A stretch of DNA of 35,169 nt from DASXBA01 sp036406475. Lineage in GTDB: Bacteria; Actinomycetota; Thermoleophilia; Solirubrobacterales; Thermoleophilaceae. The notes under the pieces were generated by a model that was not told the origin of the DNA, did no database searches, and saw only the letters and a program-made list of their open reading frames with translations. The stretch lies in NCBI GenBank assembly GCA_036406475.1, contig DASXBA010000158.1:1-35169 (forward strand). The letters run 5' to 3'. Made by a program: the position numbers and the translations under genes. Positions 8,338 through 15,857 of the stretch are shown in pieces. How positions within the stretch are numbered: position 1 is the first letter of the stretch; each line of letters begins with the position of its first letter.

Positions 8338-8568
8338 TCAGCTCCGTGCGGCCGTGACGTCCGGCGTGCCGTAGGTGTGGAAGCTCTCCACGGTCTGGAC
8401 GCCCCAGGCCTGGCCCTTGGCCCGCTCGGCCTCGGTCCAGACGAAGGGCTCCGGATCGGGGTCGTATGAGAGGTAGCCGCCGGAGGTGACCTCGATCCGG
8501 TTGCCGCCGGCTCGACGATCTGCCCGGGCCCACGGCGAACGTCCCGGAGTGCCGGCCAGGGGCGGCAA
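8338..8568 (-). pseudogene. possible remnant of an IS630-type transposase C-terminus
   Basis: A 76-codon minus-strand frame whose only start is a TTG inside a hairpin, with no ribosome site. The segment YLSYDPDPEPFVWTEAERAK resembles the C-terminal pattern of IS630-family transposases (Y-x-x-x-N-x-D-P-x-P-F-V-W-T). Nothing upstream of it resembles the rest of a transposase, and no terminal repeats are seen. It could equally be a chance open frame; this is a low-confidence call. Confidence 0.2.
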
Positions 8569-8580
8569 CGCGGGACGTTC
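8537..8580 (-). terminator. nested stem-loop downstream of NAD kinase
   Basis: Perfect 10-bp outer arms GAACGTCCCG (8537-8546) and CGGGACGTTC (8571-8580) enclose a second perfect stem TGCCG (8550-8554) / CGGCA (8563-8567), with symmetric 3-nt internal loops and an 8-nt apical loop. It starts 9 nt after the NAD kinase stop codon on the minus strand, so it most likely terminates or stabilises that transcript. No T-run follows. Confidence 0.65.
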
Positions 8581-8589
8581 GGTGCGGGG

Positions 8590-9465
8590 CTAGGAGTCGC
8601 GGCGGTCGCGTGCGAGCACGCGCGGGCTGTCTGCGATCAGGCCGCGCTCGCGCAGGCGGCGCAGCCCCTGGTCCGAGGGGGAGAACGTGACCAGGTCGAC
8701 CCTGTCCTCCTCGAATGTGAGGCGGAACGAGCTGCCCGGGAGGGGGCGCCGGTGTCCGTCGATCTCGATCTCGAAGCCGCCGAAGGTCGGGTGGACCTCG
8801 ACCGAGACCGTCGCGTCGGCCCGGACCACGAGCGGCGCGGCGGCGCCGCCGTGCATGGCGATGGGAGTGCACGCGAACGCGGGCGTGTCGGCTGCGAGGA
8901 GCGGGCCGCCGGCGGCCATCGAGTAGCCGCTCGAGCCGGCGGGCGTGGCGACGATCAGACCGTCGCCGGCGAGCCGCACGTAGAGCTCGTCCTCGACCGC
9001 GACCTCGACGATCACCTGTCCCGCGCCGCGGCGGAGGACGACGAAGTCGTTGAGCGCCCAGTCGACCTCGCCGTCCGCCGAGTGAATCGCGAGCGCGGGC
9101 AGGGCCCGCGGCTGCCAGCTCCCGTCGCGCACGTGCTCGAGCGCGTCGTCGAGCTCGCTCACCGACACCGCCGTGAGGGCGCCGAGGCTGCCACACGCGA
9201 CGCCGAGCACGGGCGCCCGGGCCGTCGCGGCCGCGCGCAGCGCCGACAGCACCGTCCCGTCGCCGCCGACGGCCACCACGAGGTCGCCGTTCTCGAGCGT
9301 CGCCTGCGGGGCCACGTCCGGCCGCTCCGCGTCGTCGCCCGGGAGCTGCACGAGCTCGACTCCGTGGCTCGGCGCCCACTCCCTCAGCATCCCCAGCGCC
9401 GTGTCCAGGTCGCGCGTGGGGTGGATGACGAGCGCTAGGCGCTTCGGTCGCCCGTCGTCGGTCAC
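8590..9465 (-). CDS. nadK: NAD kinase
   Basis: 291 residues, the normal length. It phosphorylates NAD to NADP in the cytosol. Diagnostic motifs: VVAVGGDGTVLSALR (the GGDGT nucleotide-binding loop, about residues 66-71), GVACGSLGALT (the usual G-x-x-G-x-LG-F-LT), WALNDFVVLR (the conserved N-E/D pair), and DGLIVATPAGSSGYSMAAGG, the most conserved stretch of the family. The GTG start at 9463-9465 is supported by a -10 box TAGGGT 6 nt upstream, a leaderless arrangement. The gene is divergent from the secreted CocE hydrolase and ends at a strong hairpin. Confidence 0.96.
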   Translation of the reverse strand: MTDDGRPKRLALVIHPTRDLDTALGMLREWAPSHGVELVQLPGDDAERPDVAPQATLENGDLVVAVGGDGTVLSALRAAATARAPVLGVACGSLGALTAVSVSELDDALEHVRDGSWQPRALPALAIHSADGEVDWALNDFVVLRRGAGQVIVEVAVEDELYVRLAGDGLIVATPAGSSGYSMAAGGPLLAADTPAFACTPIAMHGGAAAPLVVRADATVSVEVHPTFGGFEIEIDGHRRPLPGSSFRLTFEEDRVDLVTFSPSDQGLRRLRERGLIADSPRVLARDRRDS

Positions 9466-9471
9466 AGGCGG

Positions 9472-9477
9472 ACCCTA
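9472..9477 (-). promoter_or_regulatory. -10 box of NAD kinase (leaderless)
   Basis: On the minus strand TAGGGT is followed by 6 nt and the GTG start at 9465. No clear -35 is seen. Confidence 0.5.
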
Positions 9478-9573
9478 CGCCCTGGCGGGCGACTGCGACA
9501 CGGGCGCACGGCGCCTGCTTCAGTTAGCTCCATCATCAGGGGGAGCCGCGTACTTGTAGCCGTTGTCGCGCTC

Positions 9574-11781
9574 GTGCTGGCGTTCGCCGCCGGCACCGGC
9601 GCCGCCCAGGCGTACAGCGTGCGCGGCAGCGTCGAGCAGGTCTACGCCACCGGGCTGCCCGCGGCCGGCAAGCTCTACCTCGTGAACCGGCGCGGGCGGA
9701 TCGTGGCGAAGAAGCGAGCCGACTCGCTGGGCGGCCTCCTCTTCCGCAACGTCAAGCCGGGCAGCGGCTACCGGGTCCGCCGCTCGAAGAAGGGGCCGAA
9801 GTCGGCGAAGCTGACGGTCCTCTCCAAGCGCTCGGCCCCCCCAAGCGCTGCTATCTACGGGCAGAGCGTGCCCCAGAGGGGCTACGGCTACCTCACCACG
9901 CGCGACGGGACCAAGCTCTCCTACTTCGTGCACCCGCCGCAGGACGTGGCGAACGTCCTGCCGATCGGGTCCGCGCTGCCGCACGTCTCGAGCGGGCCGA
10001 CTCCGACGCTGATCGAGTACTCGGGCTACGGCTACGCCGACCCGGCCGGGCCGCAGAACGGGATCGCGATCCTCGCCAACCTGATGGGCTTCACGGTGGT
10101 CGACGTGAACATGCGCGGCACCGGCTGCTCGGGCGGCGCCTTCGACTTCTTCGAGCCGCTCCAGAGCCTCGACGGCTACGACGTGGTCGAGACGATCGCG
10201 CGCCAGCCCTGGGTCGCGAGCCACAAGGTCGGGATGATGGGCATCTCCTACGGGGGGATCAGCCAGCTCTTCACCGCTCAGACCCGGCCGCCGAGCCTGG
10301 CCGCGATCTCGCCGCTGTCGGTTATCGACTCGACGCAGACGACCCTGTATCCGGGCGGCATCCTCAACACGGGCTTCGCCGTCGACTGGGCCAAGGAGCG
10401 CGTGCACGATGCGCTCCCGGCGGGGCAGAACGCCGGCCAGCCCTGGGCTTACAAGCGGATCCAGGAGGGCGACCAGACCTGCAAGGCCAACCAGGTCATG
10501 CACGGCGAGGCAGCCAACCTGCTGGCGAAGATCAAGGCGAACAACCACTACGTCCGCAAGGTGGCCGACCCGCTGGCGCCGATCACGTTCGTGAAGAAGA
10601 TAGGCGTGCCGGTGTTCATGGCCTGCCAGTTCACGGACGAGCAGACCGGCGGCCACTGCCCCGACCTGGCCGAGCACTTCAGCGGCACGTCGCGCAAGTG
10701 GTTCACGTTCACGAACGGCACCCACGTCGACTCGCTCGACCCCGCGACCTTCAACCGCTGGTACGACTTCTTACAGCTCTACGTGGCCCACAAGGCGCCC
10801 ATCTCCGAATCGGCGGTGATCCAGGGCGCGAGTCCGGTGATCTACCAGGAGGCGATGGGCGTCTCCGGGGTCACGATGCCGCCCGACCCGATCCAGCAGC
10901 AGCCGACCTATGCCGGCGCGCTGGCGGCCTTCGAGAAGCTCCCGCAGATCCGCGTCCTGTTCGACAACGGCGCCGGCGGCTCGTCGCCGGGTCAGCCGGA
11001 GGCGGGCTTCGAGCACTCCTTCAGCAGGTTCCCGATCCCGGGCACGGTCGCCCGCTCCTGGTACCTGGGATCCAAGGGGAGCCTGGGCGACGGGCGCGCG
11101 GCCCACACCGGGATCGACCGCTTCAGGTGGAATGCCCACGCGCGCCCGCTGACCGACTTCAGCGGCGACACCGCCGCGGGCAAGGACGGCCTCTGGACCG
11201 CGACCCCGCCCTACAAATGGCTGCGGAGCTCCGGTCGCAACTCCGTCTCCTACGTGACCAGCCCGCTCAAGTCCGACACGACGGTGATCGGCGCCGGGGC
11301 CCTCCGGCTGTGGCTCCGCTCGACCCGCACCAACGTCGACCTCCAGGCGACCATCAGCGAGGTCCGGCCCGACGGCAAGGAGACGTTCGTGCAGGGCGGC
11401 TGGCTCCGCGGCAACGAGCGCAAGCTCGACCGGAAGAAGAGCACTCTGCTCGAACCGGTCCTGAGCCTCCGGAAGAAGGACGTGCGCAAGCTGCCGCGCA
11501 AGCGCTTCGTGCGGGCCGTGATTCCGCTCTACTACCAGGGGCACGCCTACCGGGCGGGCTCCCGCATCAAGGTCACGCTGAGCGCGCCGAACGGCGACCA
11601 GCCGATCTGGTCGTTCGGGGAGACGAAGCCGTCGAAGGGCTCCGCTCGCGTCGCGATCGCGCACTCGAAGCGCAAGGCCTCGCGGCTCGTCCTCCCGGTG
11701 ATTCCAGGCCTGGACGTCCCGACCGGCTTGCCGCCCTGCCCCGGCCTGCGCGGCGAGCCCTGCCGGGACTACCGGCCCTAG
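9574..11781 (+). CDS. secreted CocE/NonD (X-Pro dipeptidyl-peptidase S15) hydrolase
   Basis: 735 residues from the first canonical start (GTG 9574). The real start is probably upstream: in-frame codons from 9532 encode IIRGSRVLVAVVALVLAF, an ideal signal-peptide n- and h-region joined to the AQA cleavage site, but no ATG, GTG or TTG lies there; ATC at 9535 is the best candidate. Residues 20-90 look like a small beta-rich (Ig/FN3-like) domain. The hydrolase domain has Ser225 in MMGISYGGISQ, Asp355 in QFTDEQ and His384 in NGTHVD. The C-terminal jelly-roll follows (VDLQATISEVRPDGKETF) and ends LPPCPGLRGEPCR. It is a close relative of the truncated gene at 1-1386. Predicted to cleave esters, amides or acyl-peptides outside the cell; substrate unknown. 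Confidence 0.9.
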   Translation: MLAFAAGTGAAQAYSVRGSVEQVYATGLPAAGKLYLVNRRGRIVAKKRADSLGGLLFRNVKPGSGYRVRRSKKGPKSAKLTVLSKRSAPPSAAIYGQSVPQRGYGYLTTRDGTKLSYFVHPPQDVANVLPIGSALPHVSSGPTPTLIEYSGYGYADPAGPQNGIAILANLMGFTVVDVNMRGTGCSGGAFDFFEPLQSLDGYDVVETIARQPWVASHKVGMMGISYGGISQLFTAQTRPPSLAAISPLSVIDSTQTTLYPGGILNTGFAVDWAKERVHDALPAGQNAGQPWAYKRIQEGDQTCKANQVMHGEAANLLAKIKANNHYVRKVADPLAPITFVKKIGVPVFMACQFTDEQTGGHCPDLAEHFSGTSRKWFTFTNGTHVDSLDPATFNRWYDFLQLYVAHKAPISESAVIQGASPVIYQEAMGVSGVTMPPDPIQQQPTYAGALAAFEKLPQIRVLFDNGAGGSSPGQPEAGFEHSFSRFPIPGTVARSWYLGSKGSLGDGRAAHTGIDRFRWNAHARPLTDFSGDTAAGKDGLWTATPPYKWLRSSGRNSVSYVTSPLKSDTTVIGAGALRLWLRSTRTNVDLQATISEVRPDGKETFVQGGWLRGNERKLDRKKSTLLEPVLSLRKKDVRKLPRKRFVRAVIPLYYQGHAYRAGSRIKVTLSAPNGDQPIWSFGETKPSKGSARVAIAHSKRKASRLVLPVIPGLDVPTGLPPCPGLRGEPCRDYRP

Positions 11782-11786
11782 GCCGG

Positions 11787-13397
11787 GTGGACAACAACCG
11801 GATCGCCGACCGCCTCGAGGCGTTCGCCTCCCTGCTCGAGCTCGGGGAGGCCAACCCGTACACCGCGCGCGCGTACCGGCGGGCCGCGGAGACGATCCGC
11901 GACGCCGGCTTCCCCGTCGCCGAGCTGGTCGCCGCCGGGCGCGCTCGCGAGCTGCGCGGCATAGGCCCGAGGATCGAGGCCCGGCTGCGTGAGCTCGTCG
12001 AGACGGGATCGATCGCAGAGCTCGCGGAGCTCGAGCGCGAGCTGGCGCCGGAGCTGGTGGGCTTCGGCCGCTATCTGGGGCTGAGCGCCAAGCGCTCGCT
12101 CGACATCGCGCAGGCGCTCGGGGTCCGCACGGCGGACGAGTTCCGCGCGGCGGCGGCAGCCGGCCGGCTGCGGAGCGTGCCGGGCATCGGACCGAAGATC
12201 GAGGCGCGGCTGCTCGAGGCGCTCGCCCGTGAGGAGGAGCCGCGGCCCCGGCGCGGGCTGCTCCTCAACCGGGCCTGGGAGCTCGTGGGCGGGGTTGCGG
12301 CCGCGCTCGGCGGCGAGCCCGCCGGCGACGTCCGCCGCTGGCGCGACTCCTGCGAGCGGCTGGCGGTCGTCGTCGCCGCCGCCGAGGCGAGCCCTGTGCT
12401 CGACGAGTTCGCGGAGCTTCCCCAGATCGTCTCGCTGATCGAGCGGGAAGAGCGGCGCGCCGTGGGGGTGACGGTCGACGGGGTGCCGCTCGAGCTGTCG
12501 GTCGCCGAGCCGGAGCATCTTGGCGCTGAGCTCTTGCGTGCCACCGGTTCGAGCGCGTACGTCGAGGCGCTGGAGCCCCTGCCGGATTCCGCGGACGAGG
12601 CCGGCGTCTACCGCGCGCTCGGACTGCCCTGGTGCCCGCCGGAGCTTCGCGAGGAGCCGTTCCGCGAGGAGCCGCCGGCGTTGGTCGAGCCGGCCGACAT
12701 CCGCGGCGACCTCCACTCGCACACCACCTGGTCGGACGGCCGGGCGAGTGTCGAGGAGATGGGCCGCGCGGCGCGGGAGCGCGGCTACGAGTACCTGGCG
12801 ATCTGCGACCACACCCCGGCGGTGGGGGCGGTGCGCGGCCTGACTCCGGACGACGTCCGGCGCCAAGGCGACGAGATCGCCGTCGCCAACGAGCTGCTCG
12901 CGCCGTTCCGCCTGCTCCGGGGGATCGAGTGCGACATCCTCCCCGACGGCCGTCTCGACCTGCCCGACGACGTGCTCGCCGAGCTCGACTGGGTGCAGGC
13001 GAGCGTCCACGGCGGCCAGCGGATGCCGCGGCGCGAGATGACCAAGCGCGTGGTAGAGGCGCTGCGCAATCCTCACGTCCGCTGCCTCAGCCACCCGACC
13101 GGGCGCTACATCGGCCGCCGGCCAGAGAACGCGCTCGATCTCGAGCGGGCGTTCGAGGTGGCGCTCGAGCACGGCGTAGCCGTGGAGGTCAACGGCCTGC
13201 CGGACAGGCTCGACCTGAGCGGCGCGCACGCCCGCGAGGCGCTGCGTGCCGGGCTCCGGATCGTCTGCTCCACCGACGCCCACTCCGAGCGGGGGCTCGC
13301 CAACATGCCGCTCTCGGTGGCGACGGCGCGGCGCGGCTGGGCCCGGGCGGCCGACGTCCTGAACACGCGGCCGCTTCAGGACCTCCTCGGCCTCTAG
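11787..13397 (+). CDS. PolX-like protein: HhH domain, degenerate polymerase palm, PHP phosphoesterase
   Basis: 536 residues, GTG start 5 nt after the upstream stop. Residues 1 to about 150 form the 8-kDa and HhH region of family X polymerases (NPYTARAYRRAAETIRDAG, LRGIGPRIEARLRELVETG, VPGIGPKIEARLLEAL). In the palm the family motif G-S-x-R-R-x-x-E-T-x-x-D-x-D is replaced by GDVRRWRDSCERLAVVV (about residues 178-194), so both metal-binding Asp are lost, and the third (VDL) reads LEL. The C-terminal PHP domain is intact: DLHSHTTWSDG, CDHT, GIECDIL, VHGG, SHPTGR, VEVNG and CSTDAH, the metal-ligand set for a 3'-5' exonuclease or phosphoesterase. It is therefore probably a DNA-binding PHP nuclease and not a polymerase. 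Position after a secreted hydrolase tells little about its role. Confidence 0.88.
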   Translation: MDNNRIADRLEAFASLLELGEANPYTARAYRRAAETIRDAGFPVAELVAAGRARELRGIGPRIEARLRELVETGSIAELAELERELAPELVGFGRYLGLSAKRSLDIAQALGVRTADEFRAAAAAGRLRSVPGIGPKIEARLLEALAREEEPRPRRGLLLNRAWELVGGVAAALGGEPAGDVRRWRDSCERLAVVVAAAEASPVLDEFAELPQIVSLIEREERRAVGVTVDGVPLELSVAEPEHLGAELLRATGSSAYVEALEPLPDSADEAGVYRALGLPWCPPELREEPFREEPPALVEPADIRGDLHSHTTWSDGRASVEEMGRAARERGYEYLAICDHTPAVGAVRGLTPDDVRRQGDEIAVANELLAPFRLLRGIECDILPDGRLDLPDDVLAELDWVQASVHGGQRMPRREMTKRVVEALRNPHVRCLSHPTGRYIGRRPENALDLERAFEVALEHGVAVEVNGLPDRLDLSGAHAREALRAGLRIVCSTDAHSERGLANMPLSVATARRGWARAADVLNTRPLQDLLGL

Positions 13398-13407
13398 GCG
13401 ATTGTTA

Positions 13408-13429
13408 AGAACGACCGATCGGTCGTTCT
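13408..13429. promoter_or_regulatory. TetR operator site A (perfect 22-bp palindrome)
   Basis: A perfect palindrome with core ACGACCGATCGGTCGT in the upstream region of the DUF4242 gene. It contains the half-site CGACCG in both orientations, shared with sites B and C. Likely bound by the TetR encoded at 13839-14468. Confidence 0.7.
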
Positions 13430-13438
13430 ATGTGTTAC

Positions 13439-13460
13439 AGTACAACCGACCGTTCGTACT
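13439..13460. promoter_or_regulatory. TetR operator site B (imperfect palindrome)
   Basis: Imperfect 22-bp palindrome (16 of 22 positions symmetric) with outer arms AGTAC/GTACT. It contains CGACCGTTCGT at 13447-13457, identical on the opposite strand to site C. Its centre is 31 bp from that of site A, about three helical turns. A possible -10 (TACAGT, 13436-13441) overlaps its edge. Confidence 0.6.
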
Positions 13461-13481
13461 AACTACCGAAAGGAGTCGGTC

Positions 13482-13802
13482 ATGAGCAGCACACCAGAGC
13501 TCCAGATGTACGCGATCCGCAGGAAGCTCGCCTGGGGCTCGGTCGAGGAGGTCGAGCAGGTGGCCGCCCGCTCCAAGCAGGTCGCCGACGACGAGTTCCC
13601 GACCGACATCCGCTGGATCCGCAGCTACGTGATCGCGGAGGAGGACGGCACGCTCGGCAGCGTCTGCATCTACCAGGCCAGCAGCCCGCAGGCGATCCGC
13701 GAGCACGCTCACCGCGTTGGAATGCCGGCGGACGAGATCTGGACCGTGGCCGACACGGTGGTCATCCGTCCCGACCCGGTCAAGGAGCCCGCGGCCGCCT
13801 GA
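13482..13802 (+). CDS. DUF4242 (nickel-binding-like ferredoxin-fold) protein
   Basis: 106 residues. The pattern MYAIRRKL, then IRWIRSYVIAEEDGTLGSVCIYQASSPQAIREHAHRVGMPADEI, is that of the DUF4242 family, small alpha/beta proteins with an early Arg/Glu strand and a conserved C-x-Y-x-A-x(4)-A-I-R-x-H-A segment. Some relatives are annotated as nickel-binding, but the biochemical role is unknown. The ATG has a good Shine-Dalgarno (AAAGGAG) 7 nt upstream. Two operator sites lie in its 84-bp upstream region, so it should respond to the TetR encoded just downstream and converging on it. Control shared with the FAD oxidoreductase suggests a role in the same response. Confidence 0.88.
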   Translation: MSSTPELQMYAIRRKLAWGSVEEVEQVAARSKQVADDEFPTDIRWIRSYVIAEEDGTLGSVCIYQASSPQAIREHAHRVGMPADEIWTVADTVVIRPDPVKEPAAA

Positions 13803-13809
13803 TCGCAGT

Positions 13810-13838
13810 GGGGCGGGCGGCGAGCCGCCGTCCGCCCC
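13810..13838. terminator. GC-rich hairpin between convergent DUF4242 and tetR genes
   Basis: GGGGCGG-GCGGC pairs with GCCGC-(CGT)-CCGCCCC around a GA loop: 12 pairs with one 3-nt bulge. It fills the space between the DUF4242 stop (13802) and the tetR stop (13839), so it is a likely bidirectional terminator. Confidence 0.6.
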
Positions 13839-14468
13839 TCAGGCCGTCGCCGCCTCCTCCAGGCGGCGCTCGATCGCGCGGCGGGCGCGCTCGAGCGGCT
13901 GCGGCGCGCGCGCGACCACGTACTGAGCGTTGGCGAGCAGCAGCGCGGCCTCGATCTCGAACACGAGCTGCGCCGCGTCCTCCGCCGGATCGATCTGGCC
14001 CTCGCTCTGCGCGTCGCGTACCGCGGCCTCGAGCCGCCCCAGCCAGTCCTCGAGGAAGACAACGAGCCGGTCGCGCACGGCGCCCGGCTGCATGTCGATC
14101 TCGGCGAGCACCGAGGCGAAGAAGCAGCCGCCGGGGAATGATTCGCCCTCCACGTAGCGGAGGTAGCCGTCGGCAAGAAGGCGAAGCCGCTCGAGGCCGC
14201 TCGAGGCGTGGGCCGCCGGCGCCAGCACCTGCGCCTCGAATACGGCGTTCGCGGTCTCGACGGTGGCGAGCTGGAGCTCCTCCTTGGAGCCGAAGTGGGC
14301 GAACAGGCCGCTCTTGCTCATCCCGACGGCGTCCGCGAGCCGGCTCATCGAGAGCCCGCCGATGCCCTCGACGGTGGAGAGCTTGGCCGCCTCGTCGAGG
14401 ATCGCGCCGCGGCTGCGCTCGCCGTCGCTGCGGCGGCGGCGCTCCGGGCTTTTCCTGGTCGTAGCCAT
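13839..14468 (-). CDS. TetR/AcrR family regulator
   Basis: 209 residues from the ATG at 14466-14468; a GTG 18 nt further upstream would lie inside operator C, so the ATG is preferred. The N-terminal helix-turn-helix is typical (RGAILDEAAKLSTVEG, LADAVGMSKSGLFAHFGSKEEL). The C-terminal domain has SFPGGCFFASVLAEIDMQPG, the conserved core of the TetR_C_6-like group, a ligand-binding dimer domain. A -10-like TAACTT lies 8 nt upstream of the ATG. The gene is divergent from the FAD oxidoreductase with operator C between them, and sites A and B occur upstream of the DUF4242 gene, so it most likely represses itself and both flanking units. The ligand is unknown. Confidence 0.93.
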   Translation of the reverse strand: MATTRKSPERRRRSDGERSRGAILDEAAKLSTVEGIGGLSMSRLADAVGMSKSGLFAHFGSKEELQLATVETANAVFEAQVLAPAAHASSGLERLRLLADGYLRYVEGESFPGGCFFASVLAEIDMQPGAVRDRLVVFLEDWLGRLEAAVRDAQSEGQIDPAEDAAQLVFEIEAALLLANAQYVVARAPQPLERARRAIERRLEEAATA

Positions 14469-14476
14469 CACGATCA

Positions 14477-14502
14477 AAGTTAGCACGAACGGTCGTTATA
14501 TT
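14477..14502. promoter_or_regulatory. divergent leaderless promoters with TetR operator site C
   Basis: Minus strand: TAACTT (14477-14482) 8 nt before the tetR ATG. Plus strand: TATATT (14497-14502) 9 nt before the oxidoreductase ATG at 14512. Between them, ACGAACGGTCG (14485-14495) is the exact reverse complement of the core of site B. A bound dimer would block both promoters. Confidence 0.6.
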
Positions 14503-14511
14503 TCCGTGGCT

Positions 14512-15840
14512 ATGGCGCCGAGCATTCACGACCGCAAGGTCGAGGCGGTACGCGCGCAGGTGCGGGCGCTGGCCGACCGCGGGCAGCCGGTCCACATCCA
14601 GAAGGGCGGGGTGCATCACTTCGTGCCGCTGTCGGGCGACACCCGCTTCGGCGGGCGGGCGGTCGACGTCTCGGCGCTCGACCAGGTGCTCGAGGTGGAC
14701 GTTCGCGGGCGGACCTGCACCGCAGAGCCGGGTGCGACCTTTGCCGACGTCGCGCGCCGCACCCTCGCGTGCGGGCTGCTCCCCAAGGTCGTCCCGGAGC
14801 TCGAGGGCATCACGCTGGGCGGCGCCGTGGCCGGCTGCTCGGTGGAGTCGATGTCGTTCCGCCACGGCGGCTTCCACGACGGCTGCCGCGAGTACGAGGT
14901 CGTGACCGGCAACGGCGAGCTGAGGACGCTCACGCCGGAGGACGAGCTGTTCCACATGATCCACGGCTCCTACGGGACGCTCGCGATCCTCACGCAGCTC
15001 GTCTTCGAGCTCGTTCCGGCCAAGCCGTGCGTCGAGCTGAGCTACCGCCACCACAGCGACTTCGCCTCCTTCGAGGCAGACATGCGGGAGCGCTGCGCGG
15101 AGGGCGACTACGACTTCGTCGACGGGATCGTCCACGCGCCAGACCATCTGGTCCTCTGCCTCGGCCGCTTCGCGGACGGCGCCGCGAGCGTGTCGAGCTA
15201 CCGCGGCAGCGAGATCTACTACCGCAGCACTGCCGAGCTGCGCGAGGACCGCATGACGACCTTCGACTACTGCTTCCGCTACGACACCGAGTGCCACTGG
15301 CTCTCGCGGAGCGCCCCGCCGCTCGAGTGGCGGCCGGTGCGCCGGCTGCTCGGCCGCTGGTTGCTCGGCTCGGAGAACCTCATCCGCTGGAGCGGGCGGC
15401 TCGGGCCGGTGATCGACCGGCTCAGCCGCCGCCCCGACGTGGTGGTCGACGTCTTCATCCCGCTCGGCCGCTTCGCCGAGTTCTGGCGCTGGTACGAGCG
15501 CGATTTCGACTACTGGCCGCTGTGGATCGTCCCCTACAAGGTCGAGGAGCCCTATCCCTGGATCGCGCCCGCACACGCCGTCGGCCTGGCGGGCGAGCTG
15601 ATGATCGACTGCGCGGTCTACGGCAAGCGCAACAACGATCGCGACGTCGACTGGTCGGAGGCGATCGAGGCGAAGACCTACGAGCTCGGCGGCATCAAGA
15701 CGCTGATCTCGCGCAACCACCATACGCGGGAGCGCTTCTGGCAGGTCTACGACCGCGAGCGCTGGGAGGCGGCCAAGCAAGAGCTCGATCCGCGCGGGCT
15801 GCTCGCCGACCTCTACGACAAGTTCCACCGCTCGGGTTGA
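14512..15840 (+). CDS. FAD-binding oxidoreductase, DHCR24-like
   Basis: 442 residues of the vanillyl-alcohol-oxidase/FAD_binding_4 superfamily. The FAD domain shows KGGVHHFVPL, TCTAEPGATFADVARRTL, LPKVVPELEGITLGGAVAG and the segment CSVESMSFRHGGFHDGCREY. The C-terminal part ends ERFWQVYDRERWEAAKQELDPRGLLADLYDKF, the classic closing motif. The whole pattern is closest to the delta24-sterol reductase (DHCR24)/DIMINUTO-like subgroup, which acts on sterol or isoprenoid side chains; the substrate here is inferred only as a hydrophobic alcohol or alkene. The ATG at 14512 follows a -10 box by 9 nt (a GTG at 14506 is the alternative). It is TetR-controlled and 17 nt upstream of an SDR gene in the same operon. 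Confidence 0.88.
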   Translation: MAPSIHDRKVEAVRAQVRALADRGQPVHIQKGGVHHFVPLSGDTRFGGRAVDVSALDQVLEVDVRGRTCTAEPGATFADVARRTLACGLLPKVVPELEGITLGGAVAGCSVESMSFRHGGFHDGCREYEVVTGNGELRTLTPEDELFHMIHGSYGTLAILTQLVFELVPAKPCVELSYRHHSDFASFEADMRERCAEGDYDFVDGIVHAPDHLVLCLGRFADGAASVSSYRGSEIYYRSTAELREDRMTTFDYCFRYDTECHWLSRSAPPLEWRPVRRLLGRWLLGSENLIRWSGRLGPVIDRLSRRPDVVVDVFIPLGRFAEFWRWYERDFDYWPLWIVPYKVEEPYPWIAPAHAVGLAGELMIDCAVYGKRNNDRDVDWSEAIEAKTYELGGIKTLISRNHHTRERFWQVYDRERWEAAKQELDPRGLLADLYDKFHRSG

Positions 15841-15857
15841 CGGGCAGACTTCAGGAG

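Larger units (their letters stand above)
8263..8589. other. 327-bp gap between PPOX gene and NAD kinase
   Basis: No convincing intact gene. It holds the Shine-Dalgarno of the PPOX gene, a short inverted repeat GACCC-CCGGT-GGGTC (about 8300-8315), a minus-strand open frame (8338-8568) that may be a transposase scrap, and the nested hairpin at 8537-8580 just after NAD kinase. Confidence 0.6.

Noticed and set aside
10698..11786. Upstream extension of the PolX-like frame
   Set aside because: Overlaps the secreted CocE hydrolase in another frame; the HhH domain begins at the GTG 11787.
13428..13712. Minus-strand frame opposite the DUF4242 gene
   Set aside because: Antisense to a gene with a clear family match and Shine-Dalgarno; no independent support.
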